From positions 9,440,609 to 9,504,608 of the forward strand of contig NC_091149.1 of assembly GCF_041381155.1 (NCBI RefSeq): DNA of 64,000 nt, read 5' to 3'. Each line of letters begins with the position of its first letter. Position 1 is the stretch's first letter. A program made the translations under genes and the position numbers. Of the stretch, positions 23,040 to 35,152 are shown piece after piece. Under the pieces are notes generated by a model. The model had not been told where the DNA came from. It saw only the letters and a list, made by a program, of their open reading frames with translations, and did not search any database. The stretch comes from Argopecten irradians. Taxonomy: Eukaryota; Mollusca; Bivalvia; Pectinida; Pectinidae.

Positions 23040-24170
23040 TTTTTCTACGAAAAAGCGTGTTGTCATATTGACTATTATTCTACCTGCTTCTACAGACCTA
23101 TTGCCAAAAACAAAATAACGCGTTTGGATGTAGGTTTGTTTTAGTTAGTGGCAAGTTAGGTGATGATGATTAAGCCATTAAAAATAACTTCACTCTACTT
23201 TTCAGACGTGCAGCAAGTCCAGTAATTCGTAATCTTAAGTTGAATGTTTCAAATCTGTATACTTGTTTGGCCTTCCCCAGTATACTCATCCTCGAAACAG
23301 CAGAGATTTCGGATGGTATTCGATCTCTACATCCCTGAACTATCTCATAGTAAAAGTGATCGGAACCTCTGGAGTATCGAAGATGCAATAGACTGTGCCA
23401 TGTAGTATCATCGGCGAATCCATAAGAACTTGAACAGCAACACTTATTATGCTTGTTTACTGGGGTACTTATTGTGATGCTTATTCCGTGAAATACTTGT
23501 GTTTTTGCATCGGTTTACACTATTTAATTCTTCACAGTAGAGTTCTTCAATGAATGTAAATGTATGATAACTCAATGTCTATATCAATGGTAAAAGCGCT
23601 TTGGATAAGTTTATTAGAAACTACGTATACCTGAACGTTATTAGGTAGACCTTTTTCAATAATCCTTTCTTCTCACGTCCTAGCAACCAATGAAAGTACA
23701 GCGTCAAAATTAACGTAGTGTTGTAAACAGATATCATCGACCCGAAACTCTTTCCAATTTCGAAATCGAGGACCACACGGAAACATAGCTTTACGGCAGG
23801 GTACACACCAGCATCTGAAGTTAGTACAATTGTGTCGCCAAAAGCTTTGTAATGGTGAAATTTCTTTTGTTGTATAAACATTAAAAATATAACTAGGTTC
23901 CTTGATTGTCAGTCGTTTCTCTTTTACCCAAACTTTACCTCAAATTAAAAATGATCCGTGTTGACAATAAAACAGAAATATTTACTCTTTTAGCTTCTTC
24001 CCTCCCAGGTAAACGCGCATCTCCTGCACATCCTAGAATATATAAGTTGGTATCACGTGCCGATCTCGCATGTGTTTTCTCCTACTTTCGAAACTGGATT
24101 AATATTGACCCTTTCTGTATTCACCTAGCCTTCTTTCTCCCCCGATCCATGGTGTCTGCAAGATGCTTGA
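23040..24170. other. Intergenic region
   Basis: No supported gene. Frames at 23170, 23621 and 23906 have no domain. Near 24130-24290 a TCCATGG-centred stretch is present in two diverged direct copies. Confidence 0.4.
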
Positions 24171-24179
24171 ACACCTATT

Positions 24180-24581
24180 TACCGCCCATGAGTCAGTTCC
24201 GCTTCATATGAAGGGGTCATGTGCTTTCTTCTCTCCCTATCCATGGATTCTTCAAAGTGCATGAGCACCTTTTCATTTCTCCATGTACGTACATTGCTCT
24301 TGGCCCAGTGCCACGATGATGTGCTCAATGCATCCGGCCTTGTCACACTTCTGACTGTATGATCTCCCACCAGTTCCCATCTATACAGCCAGATTTGTTG
24401 GTGTTGTAAGTACACCATAGACTGCTCTCATGATGATCTGAAGCTGCCATGGTGTGTATTTCCAGATCTCTGTCCAGGACAGATTCCTTTCTACTTTTTC
24501 CCACCGAGCCCATGCTCCCTGACTCACCATCTCCACAGCTTTTCCTTTACTGACCTCTTCTTCTTGGACCCAGTTTTTCAT
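24180..24581 (-). pseudogene. Fragment of a retroelement ORF
   Basis: The minus strand reads WVQEEEVSKGKAVEMVSQGA, WTEIWKYTPWQLQIIMRAVY and LTTPTNLAV. A shifted frame then gives NVRTWRNEKVL. I recognise this as the C-terminal region of a reverse-transcriptase-type element found repeatedly in mollusc, cnidarian and fish genomes. The part that should hold the Cys/His cluster is frameshifted. Short and dead; family assignment is from memory. Confidence 0.45.
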
Positions 24582-24599
24582 TACTGACTTCTTCCTGTG

Positions 24600-25110
24600 C
24601 TCAGTTATTCAAAAGCTAATTAGGCTAATAACAGTTTAACGATAATTGTCAAGAGTTTCTGAGTTTAGTGGAGATATGATAACACATTTTGCAGCAAATG
24701 AGAAATGAAAATATCAGTAATCATGTGATTAAGCTAATCATGCTTTGAACAAGCAGGCCCCGGTGTCTTCTACAACTCGTTTTCTTCTCTCTCTCTAGTG
24801 TTGGCTTCTTTCCATTTAGTCTTTCACAAACTGCCTGATCTACCTTGTCGGTATTGTTGAGAGTCCTTCAAGAAAGTAGAACCCTCGCTTTAATGTTAGA
24901 AATACAGCAGGTTTAAAACATATACCTTTTAACATCATCCTCGGGACTCTTATATGTTTTATATCACATCCGAAATGTGATTTTTATTCAAAACGTGACG
25001 GAATTCATTTTCGTTAAGTGTTTTATCAAATCAACACTAGATGGTTTGGGTTTTTTTTCAAAATAACTTTATATTGTTCATGTAGTTAAAATCCAACAAA
25101 CGCAAAAATC
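24600..25110. other. Intergenic region
   Basis: No gene supported. The minus strand around 24770-24880 may continue the retroelement fragment upstream, but without a clear frame. Confidence 0.35.
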
Positions 25111-25112
25111 TT

Positions 25113-25118
25113 TTTATT
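25113..25118 (-). terminator. Polyadenylation signal of the DHHC gene
   Basis: AATAAA on the minus strand, 105 bp beyond the stop codon of the DHHC gene. Confidence 0.55.
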
Positions 25119-25222
25119 CTTTTAATAAATAAAACATGAATAATTAAATGATAATAATTTAATGATAAGGCTTCAGTGATGTGGCTGAAAATTTCAAAGA
25201 AGAATAAATACATTTAAAGATC

Positions 25223-26284
25223 TCAGTTTGTCTTTCCCTGTAGATTAGCGTTATAGTCCAGTTTAATCCCTTCCCAGGTTTTCCCATCGTCTCTTTGTCG
25301 AAATAACAACTGCATCGGGAACAGAAAATTCAGAGCCCAGAAATCGCCAAAAACAGAACGAAAATTCCGATTAATACTGTTAAAATTCCGAACGGGAATA
25401 AACTTTGTCAGTTCATAGAGTGTCTTTCCTTTAGATATTATTGCAAGTTGAGAATTGAAATACACAAATCCGATAAAACCGAATATGAACTCTAGGTATA
25501 CGTGAATTATCATTATGCAAACGTGTAAGGATAGCGCATCGACGGTCCCGAATATCCAACGGTAAAACGCCACGAAGGGAATGAAATCTGTCCATGAAGA
25601 GCTGTCTGGGTAATAAAATACTTGTAGATATTTAAACTGAAAGCATCCGCCTGTCAGTCCGATTAATGCCACATAAAAAGTTAGAACCACAAAATATCTC
25701 TGGTTTTTAAACCCGATACAATTCCCCACCATGTAGCAATGGTGGTCTCGCTTCAGAATACACACATTGCACATGTTACAATGGTGCGTTCTGGGAGGTT
25801 GGTGGATTTTGCAAATTTCACAAAATTTCCATTCAAATCCGGATTCGTCCACCTCATCAGAAAGGTGGATTGGAACAGCACTTCCGTTCTGGTTTAGAAG
25901 AGGCACAAAATGGTCGGGTGGATTTTGCCACCGGTCGGTTAGACTGGGCACATCCGGTCGGTCTTTTGTGTTGGTAATGCTTGTATCGTACATAACGGTA
26001 CACAGGAAGTTCATCACAACCTGGATGGCGGTGTAGGTCACGAGCACTTTCAGATAGTATTGCGTCCAATCGTCGTAATCTTCAAACAGGTACGGGATTA
26101 TATAGTAGTGGAACATGAAGAGTTGAGTCGGAGTCTGAAAGATCATCAGATATCGGATCCATCTCTGTGAGGAAAGTTTGATCCGCTTGTCCACATCTTT
26201 GTCGTTGTAACGCTCACGGAACTTCTCCATCAGTGTCCGGGGTTTCTCGGGCCCGCCGATGTTCACTACTGCCTGGTCGACCAT
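25223..26284 (-). CDS. DHHC-type palmitoyltransferase
   Basis: A 353-residue integral membrane S-acyltransferase that attaches palmitate to cysteines of target proteins, probably on Golgi or plasma membrane. Four membrane segments lie at about 43-67, 77-98, 197-217 and 253-280. Between segments 2 and 3 is the cysteine-rich catalytic domain (about 152-195), with CEICKIHQPPRTHHCNMCNV and DHHC at residues 180-183, followed by GNCIGFKNQRYF. After the last segment, KTLYELTK occupies the TTxE position. Length is normal. It most resembles ZDHHC24-type enzymes, but subfamily is uncertain. The whole CDS lies on one exon. A 3' splice-site-like TTCTCATTTCAG ends 7 bases before the ATG, so a non-coding first exon probably lies upstream. 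Confidence 0.92.
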   Translation of the reverse strand: MVDQAVVNIGGPEKPRTLMEKFRERYNDKDVDKRIKLSSQRWIRYLMIFQTPTQLFMFHYYIIPYLFEDYDDWTQYYLKVLVTYTAIQVVMNFLCTVMYDTSITNTKDRPDVPSLTDRWQNPPDHFVPLLNQNGSAVPIHLSDEVDESGFEWKFCEICKIHQPPRTHHCNMCNVCILKRDHHCYMVGNCIGFKNQRYFVVLTFYVALIGLTGGCFQFKYLQVFYYPDSSSWTDFIPFVAFYRWIFGTVDALSLHVCIMIIHVYLEFIFGFIGFVYFNSQLAIISKGKTLYELTKFIPVRNFNSINRNFRSVFGDFWALNFLFPMQLLFRQRDDGKTWEGIKLDYNANLQGKTN

Positions 26285-26758
26285 TTTAGCCCTGAAATGA
26301 GAAGACAGTAAATATCGTTTATTTTCTATATATATATATATGTTCTGGTTTTGTACTATTCTGCTTGGCTAATACATGGTCACGTTGAGATCAATATACA
26401 ACATATCAACCCAGTATTTCTATTTTTGGAAATGCAGAGTTACAGTAATAGGAACCGTGTAATACTATTGTAGGGTCACAATCGGGTTGATATCACGCTT
26501 GTGAACTACTACATTGTTAGCTGCGATGACGTAGCTCTGAACGACGGACGGAAGATTTCTGACAGATGGTCGTCGGGAACCAGAGTGGAGGCAGGGTATG
26601 AGTATTCGTTCTAATACATTGTAAGTAGTACTCGGCAGCCCAAAGGTTGAGTTCATCAGGGTGGTGTCCTATAGCCATCGTTTTTCGTGTAAGTAACATG
26701 TAAAACAAATAATCCTTTTGGCTTATTTTAAAGAAGAAAGTTTGAACTCCAATTCTAT

Positions 26759-26869
26759 CACAGGGACCTGGCACGAAAATTTTTAACAAATAAATCATAT
26801 ATATTATGTATTACTATGATATATATATATGTATACTGTTAGTTAAAAAAATCGTGCCAGGTCCCTGTG
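26759..26869. mobile_element. hAT-like MITE, 111 bp
   Basis: CACAGGGACCTGGCACGA and its complement form the ends, followed inward by TTTTTAAC. Flanks AATTCTAT and TATTCTAT agree at 7 of 8 bases. Same termini as the 12842-13918 element. It sits in the region upstream of the DHHC gene. Confidence 0.8.
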
Positions 26870-26879
26870 TATTCTATGA

Positions 26880-27770
26880 TATGGTGTTATATCGCCTTGG
26901 TAGATTATAACATAATGATCTTTGACCAATGTTTAATTCCACCAGGACGGTATAACACCATATTAACCTCAAATCACACCATATATTAACCTCAATACAG
27001 GTCTATAAATGATAAAGAAGCATGGAACGCCGATGAAAGTTCCTTAACAGGTTCTGAAGACATTATTTTATTTTGTTGTAGATTATTTCAGTTTCCTGGG
27101 GCATTAAACAAACTTCTGTAGATCGATACAATTGAATGAATCTGTAACATATTACCGAGCTGTTTAATATCATATGCTAATATCATCAAGATATCAAGAC
27201 ACCACGAACAGAATCCTATAAAGAGAACGTTGCTCAGGAATAAAGGTAATTTGAAAAGCAACACAAAATCTTAAAGTACACATTCGAAACGATATAACAA
27301 AATATAAAGGAGAAAAAGAACAGAAACGTGAAGAAGAAGTGAGTCAAAAACAAAAAGGGAAATCTGCATAATTCATTTACAGAGTAAGGGGCCGCTATGA
27401 GACAGAAGGATAATCTGTATAGCGAAACGGAAAAAATGGTCACGAAATTATTACACCAAAGATAGCTTAGATAATTAACAACTGCAATATAAATGGTATA
27501 ACAATTTTTGACGATTTTCAACCCACAGAAAAGTCATTAAATTCATGGATTTGCTGTAAAACGTCTAAAAGTATGTTTTAGCTGATCAAATGGTAAAACA
27601 AATGTTTGATGATTTTTAACCAAAAACGTGAATCAACTCTAATAATATACTAGTTAATTATCGATATAGAAGCAACTCTGCCTGCATCCATAATAAACAA
27701 TAACTTATGCATTTATGATCTCGAAGATTGCTAATGAATTATATACGCTAATGATGGAACATCATGTATA
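26880..27770. other. Intergenic region
   Basis: No gene supported; a 95-residue minus frame at 27234 is Phe/Tyr-rich and featureless. Near 26900-26970 there is a weak inverted repeat (GGTGTTATATCGCC / GGTATAACACCAT). Confidence 0.35.
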
Positions 27771-27771
27771 C

Positions 27772-28078
27772 TCCAGGGGTTACTACCACTGACATCATAT
27801 CCACCCCTGGACTATATCATAGTAAAACTGAAGGCAGTTCAAGAGAGAAAAAAACTGACCAATAAACAGGCATACAAGACGCTTCCTTTGAAAATTACAG
27901 AGAAAGCAATGACCGACTTCAAAACAACAAAGACAACCACAGTGTACCGTTACACAATACATTTGATGTATATCAAAGAATCAAATTACCCGTGTCTTCC
28001 GATGCCTTCAATTTTACAATGAGATAGTCCAGAGGTGGATATAACGTCAGTGATTGTAACTCTTGGAGTATCGAGGAT
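27772..28078. mobile_element. Foldback element whose ends match the adjacent minisatellite monomer
   Basis: The left end (TACTCCAGGGGTTACTACCA, then TATCCACCCCTGGACTAT) is repeated inverted at the right end (ATAGTCCAGAGGTGGATATA, then TAACTCTTGGAGTA). These terminal repeats are the 53-bp monomer of the array that follows. The interior (AGTAAAACTGAAGGC, ACTGACCAAT, ACAACCACAGTGTACC) recurs at 36940-37330 between the same kind of ends. Confidence 0.7.
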
Positions 28079-28149
28079 GATGATGGAAGGGGCGTAACTC
28101 TGGTTGACGGATCTAGACTAAGTAGTAACCTTAGATTATATATAAAGTA

Positions 28150-30465
28150 CTGCCGTATTGTCATCCTCGATACTCTTGGGAGGGTTACAATCACTGTCGC
28201 TATACCATCCTCGATCTTCCAGGGGTTACAATCACTATTGATATATCCACCTCTGGACCATCCTCGATAATCCAGGGGTTACTATCACTGTCGTTATATC
28301 CACCCGTGGACTATCCTCGATACTCCTGGATCGGTTACTATCACTGTAGTTAAATCCACCCCTGGACCACCCTCCATCTTCCATGACTTACTATCTCTGT
28401 CGTAATATCCACCCCTAGACAATCCTCGATCTTCCAGGGGTTACTATCACTATATCCACCCTTGGACCATCCTCGATCTTTCAGAAGTTCCTATCACTGT
28501 CGTTATATCCACCCTTGGACCATCCTCGATCTTCCTGGGGTTACTATCACTGTCGTTATATCCACCCTTGGACCATCCTCGATATTTCAGGAGTTCCTAT
28601 CACTGTCGTTATATTCACCCCTGGTCCATCCTCGATAATCCAGGGGTTACTATCACTGTCGTAATATCCACCCCTGGACCATCCTCAATCTTCCAGGGGT
28701 TACTATCACTATATATCCATCCCTGGACAATCCTCGGTCTTTCAGGGGTTACTATCACTGTCGTTATATTCACCCCTGGTCCATCCTCGATAATTTCAGG
28801 GGTTACTATCACTGTCGTAATATCACACATTGGACCATCCTCGATCTTCAGGGGTTACTATCACTATATCCACCCCTAGACAATCCACGATCTTCCAGGG
28901 GTTACTATCACTATATCCACCCCTAGACAATCCAAGATCTTTCAGGGGTTACTATCACTATATCCACCCCTAGACAATCCACGATCGTCCAGGGGTTACT
29001 ATCACTATATCCACCCCTAGACCAATCCACGATCGTCCAGGGGTTACTATCATTGTCGTTATATCCACCCCTGGACATCCTCGATCTTCCAGGTGTTCCT
29101 ATCACTGTCGTAATATCCACCCCTGGACTATCCTCGATCTTCCAGGGGTTCCTATCACTGTCGTAATATCCACCCCTGGACTATCCTCGATCTTCCAGGG
29201 GTTCCTATCACTGTCATTATATCCACCCCTGGACCATCCTCGATCTTCCAGGGGTTACTATCACTGTCGTAATATCCACCCTTGGACCATCCTCGATCTT
29301 CCAGGAGTTCCTATCACTGTCATTATATCCACCCCTGGACCATCATCCATCTTTCAGGGGTTACTATCAATATTGATATATCCAACCATGGACCATCCTT
29401 GATCTTCCAGGTGTTACTATCGCTATTGATATATCCACCCCTGGACCATCCTTGATTTTTCAGGAGTTACTATCACTGTCATTATATCCACCCCTAAACC
29501 ATCCTCGATCTTTCAGGGGTTACTATCACTGTCATTATATCCACCTCTGGACCAACCTCGATATTTCAGGAGTTCCTATCACTGTCGTTATATTCAACCC
29601 TGGTCCATCCTCGATAATCCAGGGGTTACTATCACTGTCGTAATATCCACCCCTGGACCATCCTCAATCTTCCAGGGGTTACTATCACTATATCCATCCC
29701 TAGACAATCCTCGGTCTCCCAGGGGTTACTATCACTGTCGTTATATTCACCCCTGGTCCATCCTCGATAATCCAGGGGTTACTATCACTGTCGTAATATC
29801 CACCATTGGACCATCCTCGATCTTCCAGGGGTTACTATCACTATATCCACCCCTAGACAATCCACGATCTTCCAGGGGTTACTATCACTATATCCACCCC
29901 TAGACAATCCACGATCTTCCAGGGGTTACTATCACTATATCCACCCCTAGACAATCCACGATCGTCCAGGGGCTACTATCATTGTCGTTATATCCACCCC
30001 TGGACTATCCTCGATCTTCCAGGTGTTCCTATCACTGTCGTTATATCCACCCCTGGACTATCCTCGATCTTCCAGGGGTTCCTATCACTGTCATTATATC
30101 CACCCCTGGACCATCCTCGATCTTCCAGGGGTTACTATCACTGTCGTAATATCCACCCTTGGACCATCCTCGATCTTCCAGGAGTTCCTATCACTGTCAT
30201 TATATCCACCCCTGGACCATCATCCATCTTTCAGGGGTTACTATCAATATTGATATATCCAACCATGGACCATCCTTGATCTTCCAGGTGTTACTATCGC
30301 TATTGATATATCCACCCCTGGACCATCCTTGATTTTTCAGGAGTTACTATCACTGTCATTATATCCACCCTAAACCATCCTCGATCTTTCAGGGGTTACT
30401 ATCACTGTCATTATATCCACCTCTGGACCATCCTCGATATTTCAGGGGTTACTATCACTGTAATT
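28150..30465. repeat. 53-bp minisatellite array
   Basis: Roughly 44 copies of a unit starting CCAGGGGTTACTATCACTGT and continuing TATATCCACCCCTGGACCAT, with shorter variants lacking about 7 bases. Each unit contains CCAGGGGT and ACCCCTGG, so every monomer can form an 8-bp stem. A pattern of monomer variants beginning at 28581 (GATATTTCAGGAGTTCC) recurs from 29560 to about 30440, so there are two higher-order copies of roughly 0.9-1.0 kb. Open frames on both strands are by-products. Confidence 0.9.
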
Positions 30466-30525
30466 TTCGAAGGATGCTTTTTCTCTCTATTGAAATGCCT
30501 TTGGGATTGCTATGACATAGTCCAG

Positions 30526-30660
30526 GCCCCGATTTTATCGAAACAAACTGAAGTCAAAAACTGACTTAATCAACATTGTTTTACTTAATTAAGTTACTAA
30601 TGGAGAAAAACTTAAGTCTGCACATTTGTTTCGAGAAATCGGAGCCTGGGGTCGATAAAA
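30526..30660. mobile_element. Short MITE
   Basis: CCAGGCCCCGATTTTATCGA and AAACAAA on the left pair with TTTGTTTCGAGAAATCGGAG and CCTGG on the right. About 130 bp with an AT-rich centre containing TTACTTAATTAAGTTA. Confidence 0.65.
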
Positions 30661-30902
30661 CGACAGTGAAAGTAACCTAGGGATATTGAGGATAAGTAAA
30701 CGTCTTTTAACAGATAATTATACTGACTTTATAAAACTCTCTTATAATTTAATATGTTATATATCGACTCTATACATGACTCTACTAATTGCACGTATAA
30801 TACACATGGACATGTATTGTAAACCATCAGCTCCAGGTCAATGCAATATAATGATCAACTGTAAATTTTGTCCGTCTAATATTCTACAATAAGTTTGTAT
30901 TT

Positions 30903-30972
30903 AACGAATTCTGAGAATTAATTCTGAGAATTGAGAAATAATTCTGAGAATTAATTCTGAGAATTAATTACA
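30903..30972. repeat. Short palindromic tandem repeat
   Basis: AATTCTGAGAATT is repeated about four times with small spacers. The unit is near self-complementary. Confidence 0.75.
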
Positions 30973-30974
30973 GT

Positions 30975-32480
30975 TCAAATATCATTTTGACCATAGACCA
31001 TTTGTAGATGTGAAAAGTGTTAGATTGAAAATAGATGAAAACATACATGGTGTATAGTCCAAATTACATATGTCATCGTGTAAAGTTTTTTTTTTAATTG
31101 TTTAATTTGTATTAGATATTATCCACATGTACAGTGTGAAATCATGAATACATGTACATTGTATTTTGATTTTACTATAATATTAGGAGACGGCTTTTAA
31201 ATTAAAATGAAATAAAATATGTTTACAGCCATATCAAGGATTTATAAGTCATTGGTCAAATTTAAAAGATATTATTAAACTGCAACTATTTCCCAGATCC
31301 CTGTGATTTTAACGTGTATTCAACAGTATAGCGCTGTGTCGTATACATCTACTGTAAGACATTGGCATTATCGCTAGTTGTATACTTGTCTGTAAAACAA
31401 TCAAGAAATATATGTATAATATACAGACTAATTGGCAATCAAAACATTTACACATACCGACATAATGAATTTTTTTTCTGTTTCTACGAGTAGGTCGCTA
31501 TATCATTCAAACGTGCAACCAATATCTAAACGCACGGGTACATGTGCTATACAGAATGTATGTACAATGTACGCGCGTACCCGTACATGTACATGTATAT
31601 ACACAATACCATGATCATTTGTGTACAAAATGTATATTCCCTGGCCATAGTTAGTGTTTAGATAAAATATATCTAAAATACAATAAACAGAAAGTTCGTG
31701 ACATATTATAAAACTATCAATAATATACATATTTCTTACCGTGTGGAAGGGGAAATGGTTAGGCCTTGTTATGGTGTCACCTGGTCACCCGGCCGGCGTG
31801 GACACGATCTCGGACATTATAATTATATTACTGTATGTGTCCGGACTGGCCAGCGTCACGGGTCGATGCACTGGTCAGTAGTTCTCACGTTTGTGTTTAC
31901 ACGTCACCCCTGGTAACGAAAACCCGATTTCGCCTTTAAAATAAACAGGACGCATTAAGACAGAGATATCGTTCTCTGTTCTTTCATCCCTTCCTTTCTT
32001 TCTATAACCAATGGATTAGTACACTTATTTTTTATTCTTTCTTTCAACGTATTTTTTTAATAAACACCCTATCATTTGCTGAATAGCTAAATGTAAATGA
32101 TTCGACACCTTTTTTTAAATTAATTATTTTCTTAAAACATATCAATAGGCGACAATGCAAAATATGATAAGCTACGGGAGACACAGACAGGGGAAAAAGA
32201 GGTCTACATTATATGCGGTTACATTCAATCGTATTTTCTACGTATAAAACTCATCAGGAGAATATAACGTAAATGATAGGAACATGTAAACAAATGTACA
32301 TCAAAATCAACGCAAAGAATATCCAAATGGTAGAAACCAAGTCAAGTAGGAACCTCGAAAGGAAAAGAGGGATAGGGAAATTCAGGCAAAACGGTTTGGT
32401 GAGTCTTTTATTCTAAACCAATACAAGTGTAACAACAGGGTGCAGGATTTATAAATAAATAAATACATAATAAATGTATC
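30975..32480. other. Intergenic region
   Basis: No gene supported. Contains TGTACATG-rich simple sequence around 31545-31605 and a GC-richer island at about 31770-31910 (CCCGGCCGGCGTGGACACG) of unknown role. Confidence 0.4.
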
Positions 32481-32483
32481 ACC

Positions 32484-32553
32484 TGCCAGGAATCGAACAC
32501 GGGACCTCTGGATTTCTAGCCTGACGCTCAACCGATCGCACTAAACTGAAGTT
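32484..32553 (-). repeat. tRNA-derived SINE head
   Basis: The minus strand has a B-box-like GTGTTCGATTCC and, 30-40 bases earlier, an A-box-like TAGTGCGATCGGTTGAGCG, spaced as in a tRNA gene. No intact cloverleaf acceptor stem is evident, so this is a SINE head and not a tRNA gene. Confidence 0.65.
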
Positions 32554-32918
32554 CTCTCTAGCCAAGCGGTATATTGCGTATTGCGTACTTCGTAGCGCCC
32601 GTGTATGCTTGCATGCTCAAGCATGCAAAAAATTATCTGACTTACATTTTTGAACAGTCAGAAAGAACACAACATTTGAATACGCGTAACGCTGCAGAAT
32701 ATAAATTATGTTTGAATACATATGATATGCCAAACTGTATGCCTAACATAACTTTGTGCACATTTGAAAGACTTGAAGATTGGCCATTCTGGAAATTTAT
32801 TAGAATAGTCTATATATTTCCGGTTACCAAGTTGTTAAATATGTTTGAATTTTGTCGAAGACAATATTAGACTTAAACTAAAGAAGAAGACTTCTTCACC
32901 AAAATCCTTCAAGCAATT

Positions 32919-33453
32919 AACATACGGAAACTTCCGCACGTTTTGTCAAGAAGTAAAGATGACGTAAGAGAATGTTGAATTTTAACTTTAGAATTTAATA
33001 ACGATACGTTTGACTTGACGGAGGGCTATTCTGGAATGTCCAGAATGTACCCGATGTGTTCCGTACAAAGTCGGAGACCTAACTGCTTTACAAATAAAAT
33101 ATTTCATGCTTAAATAATGTACATACAATAAAATTACAGAATTATGATTGACAGATATCGCTCATTGGCAGATTAATCATCAGCCGTGGTCAGTGTCCTT
33201 TAGGCAATTAGGATGGCCGTGACATTAATCCGGTTACGTAATAGAATAGAACTTAATTGCCAGAGGATATACACAGTTATCACACATAAGGATTTTATCT
33301 CAAATGTCACAAACGTAAATATGATCAAGAATATAACGTTAGGAATGTCAAATTACACACAATAGTATTAACTGATAATTGATGTTAAAATTTAGCAACT
33401 ATTAACGCAAAGCTCAAAGCACTTTAAAATTTATCACAAAATTCTTTGTGATA
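32919..33453 (-). repeat. 3' LTR (minus strand) of the recent LTR element
   Basis: 535 bp from AACATACGGAAACTTCC to TTCTTTGTGATA in plus orientation. The termini on the minus strand are TATCACAAAG...CGTATGTT, not the usual TG...CA. Confidence 0.8.
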
Positions 33454-33489
33454 ACTTCCTTCCGCTCCGGGAAAGACGCGTCCCGCGTC

Positions 33490-34411
33490 TTAATTAAACT
33501 GTCCTCTGCTTTGATGGAGTCTATTCGCTCGGTTTTCATAGGAAATGTGTGGTCGCTGGCGTCGTGAATTATTTTGTGGTTGGTTTCGTGGTCCGGGAAA
33601 AGTATTCAGTCTGGTAGTATTTGGAGCGCTGTAGTAACTAAGTTGTTTTTGGAGGCTTGTGATTATGTTTTGTTTCTGTTTTAATTCCTCGTCCTTCTCC
33701 GAAATTTTGAACTTTAAATTCGCAATCTGTCGTTGTGTCTGTTCTTTTTGTTTCGCGGTTGTTTGTAATGTACTGATTGTTTCGTCTTTGCTTTTCATAA
33801 TTTTCTTTCTGTTGTCCAATGCTTTTTTCTAGTTCCTTAATTTGAGACACATAATTGGTTATATTCACATTTTTGACGCGCGCACATTCCTCTTCTAGAA
33901 TTTCGTTTGATCTTTGTAATTTTGCACACTTTTCTGATATTTTGGAGATGGTAATTTTGGTACGAACAAGTTTTGACTGTAATGAAATTATGTGGTTGCT
34001 GTAGTTAGAGTCTTTCTGGAAATCGTTTTGAAGTTCACTATTTTCAATGTTACTGAATGGAAAAAATACACAATACCTTTTTGGTTTCTCGGAATTTCCT
34101 GAGACGTTCAGAATCTCGCCGCCGTTTGGATGTTGACTTGGCCTTTTTCTTTGGTGCTGTTCGAATCACGGACTTACTGTCCGAAGATTTTTTCGCGACA
34201 GGAACAGGATGGATAGGCAGTTTTGGACGCTGACTGGCCCAGGGGAAATATCCTGTTGTACCAACATTTGTTGCACAATATCCGGTTCGAATAAAACACG
34301 TCCTCGAAAAATGGCCAATGTTTCCACATCGGAAACAGTAACATCCGTTTGCTGGACAACACATCGGATGGTTTGGGGCGAAGTGGCCCCACATCTATAG
34401 CATGATGCCAT
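33490..34411 (-). pseudogene. Zinc-knuckle/coiled-coil coding region inside the LTR element
   Basis: On the minus strand it begins MASCYRCG at 34411. After a one-base frame change it reads GHFAPNHPMCC and CFRCGNIGHFSRTC (a perfect CX2CX4HX4C knuckle), then a decayed third cluster. A strongly basic stretch follows (KKKAKSTSKRRRDSERLRKF). Two more frame changes lead through a heptad-rich coiled coil (about 34050-33640, with ELEKSIGQQKENYEKQ) to an Asn/Arg-rich tail ending at 33490. Knuckles at the N-terminus and coil at the C-terminus is the reverse of ordinary Gag. Whether the frame changes are real or sequence errors is open. Confidence 0.6.
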
Positions 34412-34619
34412 CCTGAATGGTTACAGTCAAAACGTTACTTTGGTTTATTCCAAAGAATGGCGAACACAGTCTTGGTTGGGATCCAGTCCGTGTGATTCCG
34501 AATAGTAGAGTTGGTCCTTCTTTGGGTCACTCGCGGGAAAATACTTGCTTGGCAGTTGAGGTATCGGGAAAGCGTACCCAGCGTAGAAGTGGGTACTACC
34601 AGGATTATCTCCACCAATT

Positions 34620-35152
34620 AACATACGGAAACTTCCGCACGTTTTGTCAAGAAGTAAAGATGACGTAAGAGAATGTTGAATTTTAACTTTAGAATTTAAT
34701 AACGATACGTTTGACTTGACGGAGGGCTATTCTGGAATGTCCAGAATGTACCCGATGTGTTCCGTACAAAGTCGGAGACCTAACTGCTTTACAAATAAAA
34801 TATTTCATGCTTAAATAATGTACATACAATAAAAATTACAGAATTATGATTGACAGATATCGCTCATTGGCAGATTAATCAGCCGTGGTCAGTGTCCTTT
34901 AGGCAATTAGGATGGCCGTGACATTAATCCGGTTACGTAATAGAATAGAACTTAATTGCCAGAGGATATACACAGTTATCACACATAAGGATTTTATCTC
35001 AAATGTCACAAACGTAAATATGATCAAGAATATAACGTTAGGAATGTCAAATTACACACAATAGTATTAACTGATAATTGATGTTAAAATTTAGCAACTA
35101 TTAACGCAAAGCTCAAAGCACTTTAAAATTTATCACAAAATTCTTTGTGATA
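34620..35152 (-). repeat. 5' LTR (minus strand) of the recent LTR element
   Basis: 533 bp, about 99% identical by eye to 32919-33453. Confidence 0.8.

Noticed and set aside
24179..24581. A host gene encoding a Trp-rich protein
   Set aside because: The WTEIWKYTPWQ pattern belongs to a repetitive retroelement ORF and the frame is broken.
28150..30465. Regular repeats that could suggest a CRISPR array
   Set aside because: Units are contiguous 53-bp tandem copies without unique spacers, in a eukaryotic setting with no cas genes.
32484..32553. Possible tRNA gene
   Set aside because: A and B boxes are present but there is no complete acceptor stem or clean anticodon arm; it continues into SINE-like sequence.
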